This document shows, in pieces, positions 30,082 to 38,142 of a stretch of 64,000 nucleotides of DNA. The notes beneath the pieces are model-generated. The model saw nothing but the letters and a program-made list of their open reading frames with translations. It searched no databases and was not told where the DNA came from. The translations under genes and the position numbers were made by a program. Source of the stretch: Croceicoccus pelagius (GTDB taxonomy: Bacteria > Pseudomonadota > Alphaproteobacteria > Sphingomonadales > Sphingomonadaceae); contig NZ_LYWY01000006.1 of the NCBI RefSeq assembly GCF_001661915.1, forward strand, positions 124,001 to 188,000. Reading direction: 5' to 3'. Each line of letters starts with the position of its first letter. The stretch's first letter is position 1.

Positions 30082-30303
30082 TCACGCCGCCTGCTTCTGC
30101 ATCGCGTGAATGTCGGCAGCTGCCAGCGACTGGCCGCCGATGGCCCAGTGGCCGCCTTCGACTTCGAGAACGCGGACCCAGGTCACGCCGCGCATCACTT
30201 CGCCTTCGATGGCGACGATGGCGTCGGTCACGTCCTTGATCATCTGCTGCTTCTGTTCGCCGTCGAAAACGCCGTCGATCAGGTGGATATCAACGAGAGG
30301 CAT
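30082..30303 (-). CDS. 4-oxalocrotonate tautomerase-family enzyme
   Basis: 73 residues. The ATG at 30303 gives MPLVDIHLIDG, so Met removal exposes the catalytic Pro1 that defines the family. The ATG two codons upstream would bury it and sits only 1 nt from the AAGGAA ribosome site, while the chosen one is 7 nt away. It is slightly longer than classic 62-residue tautomerases, with GVTWVRVLEVEGGHWAIGGQ in place of the usual strand. Divergent from a winged-helix regulator. Confidence 0.85.
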   Translation of the reverse strand: MPLVDIHLIDGVFDGEQKQQMIKDVTDAIVAIEGEVMRGVTWVRVLEVEGGHWAIGGQSLAAADIHAMQKQAA

Positions 30304-30384
30304 ATTCATTTCCTTTCCAGTCTTGGTGTGTGGCGCCGATCATCCGGCGACAACAACTGGATACCCCGCCCTTCCCACCCCTGC

Positions 30385-30435
30385 TTGGAGCCTGTGTGGA
30401 GATTGCGTGGAGATTTGCCCCCCAACGTGGAGAAA
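30385..30435. promoter_or_regulatory. Direct-repeat array (GTGGAGATT type), probable regulator binding site
   Basis: Repeats begin at 30385 (TTGGAGCCT), 30396 (GTGGAGATT), 30407 (GTGGAGATT) and 30427 (GTGGAGAAA), with spacings of 11, 11 and 20 bp. Tandem half-sites one helical turn apart are how OmpR/PhoB-type winged helices bind. The array lies between the tautomerase gene and the regulator gene. Confidence 0.6.
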
Positions 30436-30498
30436 CGCGCCTCTCGACGTTCCGGCGCATCGCGATTAAACTTCGTGCCATTGCGGGGGCCCCATGCG

Positions 30499-32064
30499 AT
30501 GACGGTCTATGCCTTTGACGGGTTCGAAGTGGACGCCGCGCAGTTCGAGCTGCGCGCAAATGGCGTGCCCGTGCCGATGGAGCCGCAGGTCTTCCGCATC
30601 CTCCTGTTCCTGATCGAGGCGCGCGACAGGCTGGTCACCCGCGACGACCTGTTCGAAACGATCTGGAAGGGGCGCATCGTGTCGGACACTGCGCTGTCCA
30701 GCCGGATCAAGTCGGTCCGCAAGGCACTGGGCGATGACGGCGCGAACCAGCGATACGTGCGCACGATGCGCGGCGAAGGCTTCCGCTTCGTCGGCCAGGT
30801 CGAACAGAGCGCGCCCGTCCCTGCGCCCGTGGAGCCGGTGACGACGACGGTCTCGACCGTCATGTCGCGGCCCCTTGTCGGCGTCTTCCCGTTCAGTTGC
30901 GATCACGAGGAAGCCGAATACCTCGTTGACGGCCTTGCCGAGACGCTGATCGCCGAACTGGCCGCGTGGCGCTGGTTTCCCGTACTCTCGCGCCATGCCT
31001 CTTTCGCGATGGGCCGCGCGGGCGGCGATCTCCTGCAGCAGGCCCGCGCGCTGAACGTGCGTTATGCGGTGTGCGGGTCGGTCGCCGGCAAGGACGGCAA
31101 GGCGCGGCTTGCCATCGACCTGCTCGACGTGCCGAGCGGTGAGACATTGTTGACCGAACTGTTCGAGGACGATCTCACCAGCCTGCTCGCCGTCCAGCCC
31201 GAGATCGCGGCGCGCATCCTCCACCTCATCGCGCCCGAGGTCGAAGGCGCCGAACGCCGCCGCATCGTTCGCGCCCCGCCATCGGACCTGTCGGCTTGGG
31301 ACCTCACGCTGAAGGCGCTCTGGGCGCTGAACCGCCCTTCCCCCGATACGCTGGCCCATGCCCTGAAGGACATCGAAAACTCGATCCGGCTGGACCCCGG
31401 CTCGGCCATGCCGTGGAGCCTGAAGGCGCAGGCCTATTTCGAGATGGGGCTGAACGGCTGGCTGGTCGGCAACGTCACGATGGCGCGTGGCTGTTTCAAC
31501 GAAATGCTGGACGCGGCGCGCAATTCGATCGACCTCGACCCGCGCGGCTGGATGGGCCACTCGCTGGCAAGCGCGGGCGAACTCTTCGCGGCCGGCGCGT
31601 ATGTCCCTGCCCGCCGCCATGCGGACGAGGCGTTGCGTCTCAACCCCAGTGCAGGGATGGCGCACCACTTTTCCGGCTGCATCGTCGGGTTCGGCGGCGA
31701 CCCGGCAGAGGCCATCGCGATCCAGGAACTTGTCTATTCGGTCGACCCGTCATATCGCCACGCCACCGTGATCGAGGCGGACCTCGGTCTCTGGCGCTTC
31801 CTGCTGGGCGATTACGAACAGGCGCTCGCGCACCTCGACACCTCGCTCGCTCACAACCCCGCGAACCAGCGCGCCTTGCAGCGGCGGGTTGCCGTCCGGT
31901 CGAGCCTTGGTGACGTGGCGGGCGCGCGAGACGATGCGGCGAAACTGGCACAAGTCGGCGCGACACCAACGCGCGAACAAGTTCGGGCAAGCTATCCTTT
32001 CCAGGACAGCGCACATGGCGACAAGCTGGTCGAAGCGCTGTTTGCCAACGCCTTCGCGGACTGA
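30499..32064 (+). CDS. CadC-like winged-helix transcriptional regulator with TPR region
   Basis: 521 residues. Residues 1-100 form an OmpR-type winged helix (FEVDAAQFELRANGVPVPMEPQVFRILLFLIE ... SDTALSSRIKSVRKALGDDG ... RTMRGEGFRFVG). Residues ~125-270 resemble the TolB-like region found in such proteins (VGVFPFSCDHEEAEYLVDGLAETLIAELA). TPR-like helices follow. No membrane helix is visible, so it is a cytoplasmic one-component sensor. The start at 30499 places the wHTH at the N-terminus; the much longer open frame upstream is antisense to other genes. Confidence 0.85.
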   Translation: MTVYAFDGFEVDAAQFELRANGVPVPMEPQVFRILLFLIEARDRLVTRDDLFETIWKGRIVSDTALSSRIKSVRKALGDDGANQRYVRTMRGEGFRFVGQVEQSAPVPAPVEPVTTTVSTVMSRPLVGVFPFSCDHEEAEYLVDGLAETLIAELAAWRWFPVLSRHASFAMGRAGGDLLQQARALNVRYAVCGSVAGKDGKARLAIDLLDVPSGETLLTELFEDDLTSLLAVQPEIAARILHLIAPEVEGAERRRIVRAPPSDLSAWDLTLKALWALNRPSPDTLAHALKDIENSIRLDPGSAMPWSLKAQAYFEMGLNGWLVGNVTMARGCFNEMLDAARNSIDLDPRGWMGHSLASAGELFAAGAYVPARRHADEALRLNPSAGMAHHFSGCIVGFGGDPAEAIAIQELVYSVDPSYRHATVIEADLGLWRFLLGDYEQALAHLDTSLAHNPANQRALQRRVAVRSSLGDVAGARDDAAKLAQVGATPTREQVRASYPFQDSAHGDKLVEALFANAFAD

Positions 32065-32067
32065 GGG

Positions 32068-33744
32068 TCAGACCCCTTCAAGTAGCCTTTCGGCCTGCGC
32101 CCGCGCCTCGGGCGTGATTTCCGCGCCCGACAGCATGCGGGCGATCTCTTCCTGACGGCCACCCGCGTCCAATTGGCCGACCGAAGTGCGGGTCACCGTA
32201 CCCTCGCTGGACTTGGCGATCATGAAATGGATGTTTCCGCGCGCCGCGACTTGCGGGCTGTGCGTGACGGCCAGAAGTTGTCCGTTTTCGCCATTAGCGC
32301 TGGCAAGCCGCGCAAGGCGTTCGCCGATGGCGCTGGCCACCGCACCGCCGACGCCGCGGTCGATCTCGTCGAAGATGATGACGGCTGCCCCGCCCTCTTC
32401 CGCCAGTGCGACTTTTAGGGCGAGGATGAAGCGCGAAAGTTCGCCGCCCGACGCGATCTTGGCAAGCGGGGCAAACGGCGCACCGGGGTTGGTCGAGATC
32501 ACGAACTCGACCGCGTCCATGCCGTGCGGACCCCACTTGTCCTCGTCCGTACGAGTGACCAGCGTCTTGAACTTCGCCGCGTCCAATTTGAGCGGCGCAA
32601 GTTCCGCCGCCACCGCCTTGTCTAGACGCTTCGCCGCCTCCACCCGCTGCGCCGAAAGCGTTTCGGCCAGCGCGCGATAGTGCGATCCCTTTTCGAAAGC
32701 ATCGGCCTGCAGCGCCTTGATACGCCCTTCGCCGCCCTCGATCGCGTCGAGCTTGCCGCGCAGTTCGGCCAGTTTTGCGGGCAGATCATCGACCTGGCAG
32801 CCATGCTTGCGCGCTTCAGCCCGAAGGTCGAACAGGCGGGTTTCTACCTCGTCCAGCCGCGCCGGATCGAAGCTCAGCGCCTCAAGCGCGCGATCAACCG
32901 CCGCCTCGGCCTCGCTACCTTCGATCAGGCAGCGGTCCAGCGCGGATAGCGCATCGCCCAGCGCCTCGTGCTCGGGCGCGATACGGTCCAGCCTGCGCGC
33001 CGCGGCGCGAAGCTGCGCCAATGCGCTGTCAGACCCTGCAAAAAGGTGCTGCAGGCTGGCAAGGTCCTCGGAAAGCCGCTCGCCCTTCTGCATGTCGGCA
33101 CGCTGTCCGGCGAGATCTTCTTCCTCGCCCTCTTGCGGGGCGAGCCGTTCGAGTTCGGCCAGGTGCGCCTCGACCAATTCACGCTCCGCCGCCGCGTTTT
33201 CCGCAGCCTCGCGGGCTTCGGCCAAGGCGGCCTCCGATGCTTGCCACTTGCGCCATGCGCTGGTGACGCCCGCCTCGTCTGCCGCGGCATAGCGCGTCAG
33301 CAGCGCTCTGTGCCCGCGCGGGTTCACAAGGCCCCGATCGTCGTGCTGCCCGTGCAGTTCGACCAGCCAGGGCGCCAGAGCCCGCAAAGTCGCGACGCCC
33401 ACCGGCTGCCCGTTCACGAACGCCTTGGACCCGCCATCGGCCTTCAACTGACGGCGGATGACAAGAGCTTCGCCCGCCTCCATCTCGACACCCGCATCGT
33501 CCAGTACCTCGATGATGCCCGCCGGCATTTCGGGAAATTCGAAAGTCGCTGTCGCGCTGGCCTTGTCCTCGCCCGCGCGGACCAGACCGCTGTCGGCACG
33601 GTTGCCCAGCACCAGCCCCAGCGCGTCGAGCAGGATCGACTTGCCCGCTCCCGTCTCACCCGTCAGCACGCCCAGCCCGCGCGCGAACGCGAGGTCGAGA
33701 GCCTCGATCAGCACGATGTTCCGGATGGACAGGTTGGTCAGCAT
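32068..33744 (-). CDS. recN: DNA repair ATPase RecN
   Basis: 558 residues, an SMC-like ATPase. The Walker A motif is GETGAGKS (29-36), long coiled coils run from about 150 to 380, SGGELSRFILALK is the ABC signature, and VIIFDEIDRGVGGAVA is Walker B. It acts in double-strand-break repair. A LexA-like half-perfect site touches its start codon. It converges on the regulator gene with a 3-nt gap. Confidence 0.95.
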   Translation of the reverse strand: MLTNLSIRNIVLIEALDLAFARGLGVLTGETGAGKSILLDALGLVLGNRADSGLVRAGEDKASATATFEFPEMPAGIIEVLDDAGVEMEAGEALVIRRQLKADGGSKAFVNGQPVGVATLRALAPWLVELHGQHDDRGLVNPRGHRALLTRYAAADEAGVTSAWRKWQASEAALAEAREAAENAAAERELVEAHLAELERLAPQEGEEEDLAGQRADMQKGERLSEDLASLQHLFAGSDSALAQLRAAARRLDRIAPEHEALGDALSALDRCLIEGSEAEAAVDRALEALSFDPARLDEVETRLFDLRAEARKHGCQVDDLPAKLAELRGKLDAIEGGEGRIKALQADAFEKGSHYRALAETLSAQRVEAAKRLDKAVAAELAPLKLDAAKFKTLVTRTDEDKWGPHGMDAVEFVISTNPGAPFAPLAKIASGGELSRFILALKVALAEEGGAAVIIFDEIDRGVGGAVASAIGERLARLASANGENGQLLAVTHSPQVAARGNIHFMIAKSSEGTVTRTSVGQLDAGGRQEEIARMLSGAEITPEARAQAERLLEGV

Positions 33745-33759
33745 GTTCGCTCTATGTCC
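33745..33759 (-). promoter_or_regulatory. LexA-like box at the recN start
   Basis: GTTC-N7-GTCC on the plus strand differs by one base from the alphaproteobacterial SOS box GTTC-N7-GTTC. It directly abuts the recN ATG and lies between it and an AGGA ribosome site, an unusual place for a LexA site. Confidence 0.35.
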
Positions 33760-33943
33760 TACTTGGCCGCGCCGCGCCAGTCAGCCCCGCGCGACATTTC
33801 GCCCACAGAAGCGCACAGCCCTTCCCCGCCTTATCCACAGACTTGCACACCGGCTTGTAACCAGCCCGTCACACGGACGCCGAACCGAAACACGCACCTG
33901 CGAAAAGAAAGACGACACAGGGCAGGAATTGGGGGTTTGAGCA

Positions 33944-34876
33944 ATGAAAGTCGATCCCGTGAAGAACTTGATGTTCACGCATTTAGGCCAGGAAACCGCG
34001 GCTTTCGCGGTGCCCGGACGGGTCCCGGAATGGCTCGACCTTCCCGAACCGCGCGGATTCGTTCCCAAACGCAAATTTCGCACCGTATTCATCTCCGACA
34101 CGCATCTCGGCACCAGGGGCTGCAATGCTGAGATGCTGCTCGACTTTCTCCACTCGATCGAGTGCGACACGCTCTACCTCGTGGGCGACATCGTCGATGG
34201 CTGGCGGCTAAAGAAGGGCTGGTATTGGCCCGACGCGCACAGCGAAGTCGTCCGCCGCATCCTCAAGATGGCGCACCGCGGCACGCGGGTCATCCTTGTC
34301 GCCGGCAATCATGACGAAATGCTGCGATCCTATGCCGGAATGCACTTCGGCGGGATCGAGATCGCGTTCGAGGCGATTCACGTCACCGCCGACGGTCGCC
34401 GCCTGCTGGTCACGCACGGCGATGCCTTCGACAGCGTCGTGCTCTATCACCGCTGGCTCGCCTTCCTGGGCGACCAGGCATACGAGCTGCTGCTGCGTGC
34501 GAACATCTGGTTCAACAAGGCTCGCAAGGCGTTCAAGCTGCCCTACTGGTCGCTGTCAGCCTACCTGAAACACCGCGTCAAGAACGTCGTCCAGTTCGTC
34601 TGCGACTTCGAGGAAGCCGTCGCCCATGCCGCGCGCGATCGCGGGGTCGAGGGCGTCGTCTGCGGCCACATCCACTGCGCGGAAATTCGCCGGATCGGCC
34701 AGATCGAATACATGAACGACGGCGACTGGGTCGAAAGCTGCACGGCCCTGACAGAGGACGCCTGCGGCAATTTCAAGATCCTGCACTGGGCCGACGAAAT
34801 GCGTCAGCGCGAGGGCAAGGACACGTTCGAACCGGCGGAAGTTGCCGCCCCCGCCCCTGCGAAGCAACCGGCCTGA
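33944..34876 (+). CDS. LpxH-like metallophosphoesterase (UDP-2,3-diacylglucosamine diphosphatase family)
   Basis: 310 residues. Metallophosphoesterase motifs are FISDTHLG (Asp52, His54), GDIVDGW (81-87), GNHDE (121-125), VTHGDAFD and CGHIH. GDIVDGWRLKKGWYWPD and the LAFLGDQAYELLL helices match the UDP-diacylglucosamine-hydrolase-like group common in sphingomonads. It has an Ala/Pro-rich tail. It is followed after 10 nt by a GT4 glycosyltransferase, so the pair likely works on a membrane glycolipid. True substrate uncertain. Confidence 0.85.
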   Translation: MKVDPVKNLMFTHLGQETAAFAVPGRVPEWLDLPEPRGFVPKRKFRTVFISDTHLGTRGCNAEMLLDFLHSIECDTLYLVGDIVDGWRLKKGWYWPDAHSEVVRRILKMAHRGTRVILVAGNHDEMLRSYAGMHFGGIEIAFEAIHVTADGRRLLVTHGDAFDSVVLYHRWLAFLGDQAYELLLRANIWFNKARKAFKLPYWSLSAYLKHRVKNVVQFVCDFEEAVAHAARDRGVEGVVCGHIHCAEIRRIGQIEYMNDGDWVESCTALTEDACGNFKILHWADEMRQREGKDTFEPAEVAAPAPAKQPA

Positions 34877-34886
34877 GGGATACGCG

Positions 34887-35972
34887 ATGTTCGAGAGTAC
34901 CGCGTTCCCGCGCCGCATCTGCATAGCAAGCGACGCCTGGAAGCCGCAGCTTAACGGCGTCGTCCGCACGCTGGCCGAAACCCTGTCACGTCTGACCGCG
35001 CGTGGCCATGCGGTCGAGATGATAACGCCGGACCAGTTCACCAGCCTGCCGATGCCGTTCTACGGCGAAATCAGGCTGGCACTGGCGCCTCATCGCGGAG
35101 TGACGAAAAAGCTGTCGCGGTTCGGCCCCGACATCGTCCACATCGCCACCGAAGGGCCGATCGGCTGGGCCACGCGCCGGTGGTGCCTGAAGCACGGCGT
35201 GCCCTTTACCACCGCGTTCCACACACGCTTTCCCGATTATGTCGCGGTCCGCACCGGCCTTTCGGCAGAGCGGTTCTGGCCGTTGATGCAGCGCTTCCAC
35301 GCGCCCAGCCGCGCGGTTCTCGCCGCAACGCCAAGCCTGCGGCACGAACTTGTCGGGCGCGGTATCGGCCCCGTCGTTCCGTGGTCGCGCGGGATCGACA
35401 GCGGCACTTTCCGCTCCGACGCAGTGCCGGACGAACGGATTGCCGCCCTTCCCGGTCCGATCCTGTTATACGTAGGACGCGTCGCGCCCGAAAAAGGCCT
35501 CGACGATTTCCTCTCCTGCAACCATCCGGGCAGCAAGGTCGTCGTCGGCGACGGCCCTGCGCTTTCGGCGCTGAAGTCACGCTATCCGCAGGCGCATTTC
35601 CTCGGTCGCATCACCGGAAGTGCGCTTGCCAGCGCATATGCCGCTGCCGACTGCTTCGTCTTTCCCAGCCGCAGCGACACTTTCGGGCTCGTCATGGTAG
35701 AGGCGCTGGCATGCGGCGTTCCGGTGGCCGGTTATCCCGTGCAGGGGCCGATCGACATCGTCGGCCCCGTAGGGCGCGGAGGATCGAACGAGTTGCTCGA
35801 CACCGTGGGCGCAGTTGACGAAAACCTGTCCGACGCCATCGCCCGCGCGCTTACCGCCCGCCGCGTCGACTGCGCGCGATACGGCGCGGAATACAGCTGG
35901 GACGCGGCGACCGACCAGTTCGTATCGGCGCTGGCCGGCGCGCTTGAAGATGAGGCTGCCAACGCCGCCTGA
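34887..35972 (+). CDS. GT4-family glycosyltransferase (alpha-mannosyltransferase-like)
   Basis: 361 residues. The GT-B fold is shown by SDAWKPQLNGVVRTL at the N-terminus, HIATEGPIGWATRRWC, VPWSRGIDSGTF, LLYVGRVAPEKGLDDF and the donor-binding FVFPSRSDTFGLVMVEALACGVPV (E-x7-E). It resembles GDP-mannose-dependent mannosyltransferases acting on lipids (MgtA/SqdX group). The start at 34887 has GAGGGA 6 nt upstream. Probably co-translated with the phosphoesterase; a role in glycosphingolipid or other glycolipid assembly is inferred. Confidence 0.85.
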   Translation: MFESTAFPRRICIASDAWKPQLNGVVRTLAETLSRLTARGHAVEMITPDQFTSLPMPFYGEIRLALAPHRGVTKKLSRFGPDIVHIATEGPIGWATRRWCLKHGVPFTTAFHTRFPDYVAVRTGLSAERFWPLMQRFHAPSRAVLAATPSLRHELVGRGIGPVVPWSRGIDSGTFRSDAVPDERIAALPGPILLYVGRVAPEKGLDDFLSCNHPGSKVVVGDGPALSALKSRYPQAHFLGRITGSALASAYAAADCFVFPSRSDTFGLVMVEALACGVPVAGYPVQGPIDIVGPVGRGGSNELLDTVGAVDENLSDAIARALTARRVDCARYGAEYSWDAATDQFVSALAGALEDEAANAA

Positions 35973-35982
35973 TGGGCAAGCC

Positions 35983-36774
35983 TTACGCGGGCTTGCGGAA
36001 TTTCAGCACGAACTGGTCCGTTTGGCCCTTGATCGCCTCGTCATAGACATTGACGTCGCGCGTGTCGTCGGGATTGGCGAGAACATCGCTTTCGCTGACG
36101 AATTCGAAGCCGGCCTTTTCTATCTCCGCCTTCACGAATTCGCCGTCGATGCGGTGCGTCGTGTCCGTCGCGCTCGCGCCGCTGCCGACAGGTGCGGAAT
36201 GGTCGAGCACGATATACGTACCGCCCGGCTTCAGCAGGTCCATCACCATCGCGTTGTAAGTTGCGGGGTCGAAGTCGAGCAGGTTGTGGAAGTCGTGGTA
36301 ATTGCGCGACGTCCATACCAGGTCGAACGTGCCAGCCATCGCTTCGGGCACCGGCCCGGCAACCGGGAAATGCGTCGCGGTAATGCGCGGATCGCCTATT
36401 TCGGCGGCCAGTTTCTCGGCCCCTTCGATCGGCTTCCACGGCTTGTCCGCCATCTCGTCGGGCGCATAGAGCACGACTTTGCCATCCGGCCCCGTCGCCA
36501 GAGCGAAGATGCGCGTAAAATATCCGCCGCCCGGCAGCATCTCGAAGACCGTCTGGCCCGAAGTCAGGCCCGCGAATTCCAGCATGTCGGCAGGCTTGCG
36601 CAACGCGTCGGCGGCGCGGTCGTCATCGGTGCGGGAGGCATCGTCGAGAAACGCGTAGTCGCTGACCGCCTCGGTCGTGGCCACAGCTTCGGGCGCGCTC
36701 TGGTCAGCAGATCCGCAGGCGGCGAGCGACAGGGCAAGAACGGAGGCGAGGGAAAGGGCGGCGCTTTTCATCAA
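35983..36774 (-). CDS. Exported lipoprotein with methyltransferase-like fold
   Basis: 263 residues. A lipobox LAAC (Cys20) follows a clear signal peptide. The mature part reads as a class I SAM-methyltransferase: TVFEMLPGGGYFTRIFAL for motif I, DLVWTSRNYHDFHNLL, then MVMDLLKPGGTYIVLDHS and DGEFVKAEIEKAGFEFV. COG4798-type proteins of this kind are known in proteobacteria, but SAM is not expected outside the cytoplasm, so activity is doubtful or unusual. It converges on the glycosyltransferase gene with a 10-bp gap. Confidence 0.8.
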   Translation of the reverse strand: MMKSAALSLASVLALSLAACGSADQSAPEAVATTEAVSDYAFLDDASRTDDDRAADALRKPADMLEFAGLTSGQTVFEMLPGGGYFTRIFALATGPDGKVVLYAPDEMADKPWKPIEGAEKLAAEIGDPRITATHFPVAGPVPEAMAGTFDLVWTSRNYHDFHNLLDFDPATYNAMVMDLLKPGGTYIVLDHSAPVGSGASATDTTHRIDGEFVKAEIEKAGFEFVSESDVLANPDDTRDVNVYDEAIKGQTDQFVLKFRKPA

Positions 36775-36837
36775 GACTTCTCCCGGAGACTTCGAGGAAG
36801 AACTCTGACGGCCTCACCGGCCCTTTTCAACCGCCTT

Positions 36838-38046
36838 TCAGGACCAGAGCAGGTGGAGTTCGGTAAAAGCCCCGACATTGCCGCCGCGCATCTTTGCGGG
36901 CTTGTCCGGGTTCAGCCGGAACGGGGGGATGGCTGACAACCACTCTTCAAGGAAGATGATCGCCTCCATCCGCGCAAGTCCTGCGCCGACACAGCGATGC
37001 GGGCCATTGCCCATTGTCGTGTGGCGGATCGGCGGGAGCTTGCGTTCGAAATCGACAATCTCGGGATTGTCGAAACTTTTCGGATCGAGATTGTGCAGCA
37101 CGCTGGGCAGATAAATCAAATCGCCCTTGCGTAGCGTCACTCCGTCCGCCTCGACATCGGTAAGAAGGTTTCGCGTCACCGACACAGTGGGATAGCGGCG
37201 CATGAGTTCATCGGCAGCCTGCGGGATCAGGTCGGGATTGTCGCGCAATGCCTGCTGGTCTTCGGGGAAGCGGGCAAGATGCGCGGCGATGCTGCCGAAC
37301 ATGGCGACCACCGTGTCGAGCCCGCCGAACAGAAGGTTGCGGCACATTCGCTGCGCTTCTTCGAACGTCCACGGCCGGCCTTCGATGGGGACCGAAAGGA
37401 TCCGGCTGAACAGGTCTTCACCCGGATTTGCCAAACGCGCCTCGACATAGGGGCGCAGATATTCGTCGGCTGCATCGCGTAGCTGTTCCACCGTCATCGA
37501 ACCGTCGGGCCGCGTCAGTTGCGCACCCAGCGGACGCAGTTTCGCGCGGTCTTCGGTAGGCACGTCGATCAGGGTCAGGAATACGTGAATCGGCACGATC
37601 TCGGCAAAGGACTGCATGAATTCGCAGCCGTCCCGTTCCTTGAGATCGGCGATAAGCTGGCGCGTCACGTCGCGCACCAGCGGAGTCAGCGCGACGATGT
37701 GGGAATTGGCAAAACCGCGCATGACGGCATTGCGGAACGGCTTGTGTTCGGGCGGGTCCTGCTGAAGCGGGATGAATTCCATCACTTCGCCAAGCCCCGG
37801 CGTTACGGCCAGCGCCTCGTTCGAGAAATTTTCTGCATCGCCCCACATATCGCGGATGAGATCGCCTTGCGTAGCGATCCAGTGGCCGCCATTCGCCGTC
37901 GTCCACGCCAGCGCGGGAACGCCCGGTGCCTGCAGCGTCTGCCAGGCGGCGAAGTAGTCATCTTCAATCCCCGGCGGGGCGAAGATGTCGAAATCGATGA
38001 TGCGATCGGCCGGAACGTTGTCCGGACGGATTGCGGCGGTTGCCAT
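36838..38046 (-). CDS. Cytochrome P450, CYP101-like
   Basis: 402 residues. The haem ligand is Cys352 in TMGNGPHRCVGAG, where Met345 replaces the usual Phe of FxxGxxxC. The I-helix GGLDTVV (241-247) resembles P450cam. The ExxR motif is Glu280-Arg283, and QQDPPEHKPFR is the C-helix. Class I P450s need a ferredoxin and reductase; none is adjacent, though an FprA-type reductase gene lies 10 kb away. The start at 38046 has GAGAG upstream; the in-frame ATG ten codons earlier is unlikely. Likely terpenoid or aromatic hydroxylation. Confidence 0.92.
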   Translation of the reverse strand: MATAAIRPDNVPADRIIDFDIFAPPGIEDDYFAAWQTLQAPGVPALAWTTANGGHWIATQGDLIRDMWGDAENFSNEALAVTPGLGEVMEFIPLQQDPPEHKPFRNAVMRGFANSHIVALTPLVRDVTRQLIADLKERDGCEFMQSFAEIVPIHVFLTLIDVPTEDRAKLRPLGAQLTRPDGSMTVEQLRDAADEYLRPYVEARLANPGEDLFSRILSVPIEGRPWTFEEAQRMCRNLLFGGLDTVVAMFGSIAAHLARFPEDQQALRDNPDLIPQAADELMRRYPTVSVTRNLLTDVEADGVTLRKGDLIYLPSVLHNLDPKSFDNPEIVDFERKLPPIRHTTMGNGPHRCVGAGLARMEAIIFLEEWLSAIPPFRLNPDKPAKMRGGNVGAFTELHLLWS

Positions 38047-38142
38047 TGCGCTCTCTCCCAAAAGCTTTGGGAGCAAGACTAGGGTTGCATCTCAGCCCCT
38101 ACACCTGTCGAATATGCCAATGCGCGAAAGCGCCTCGCGCGA

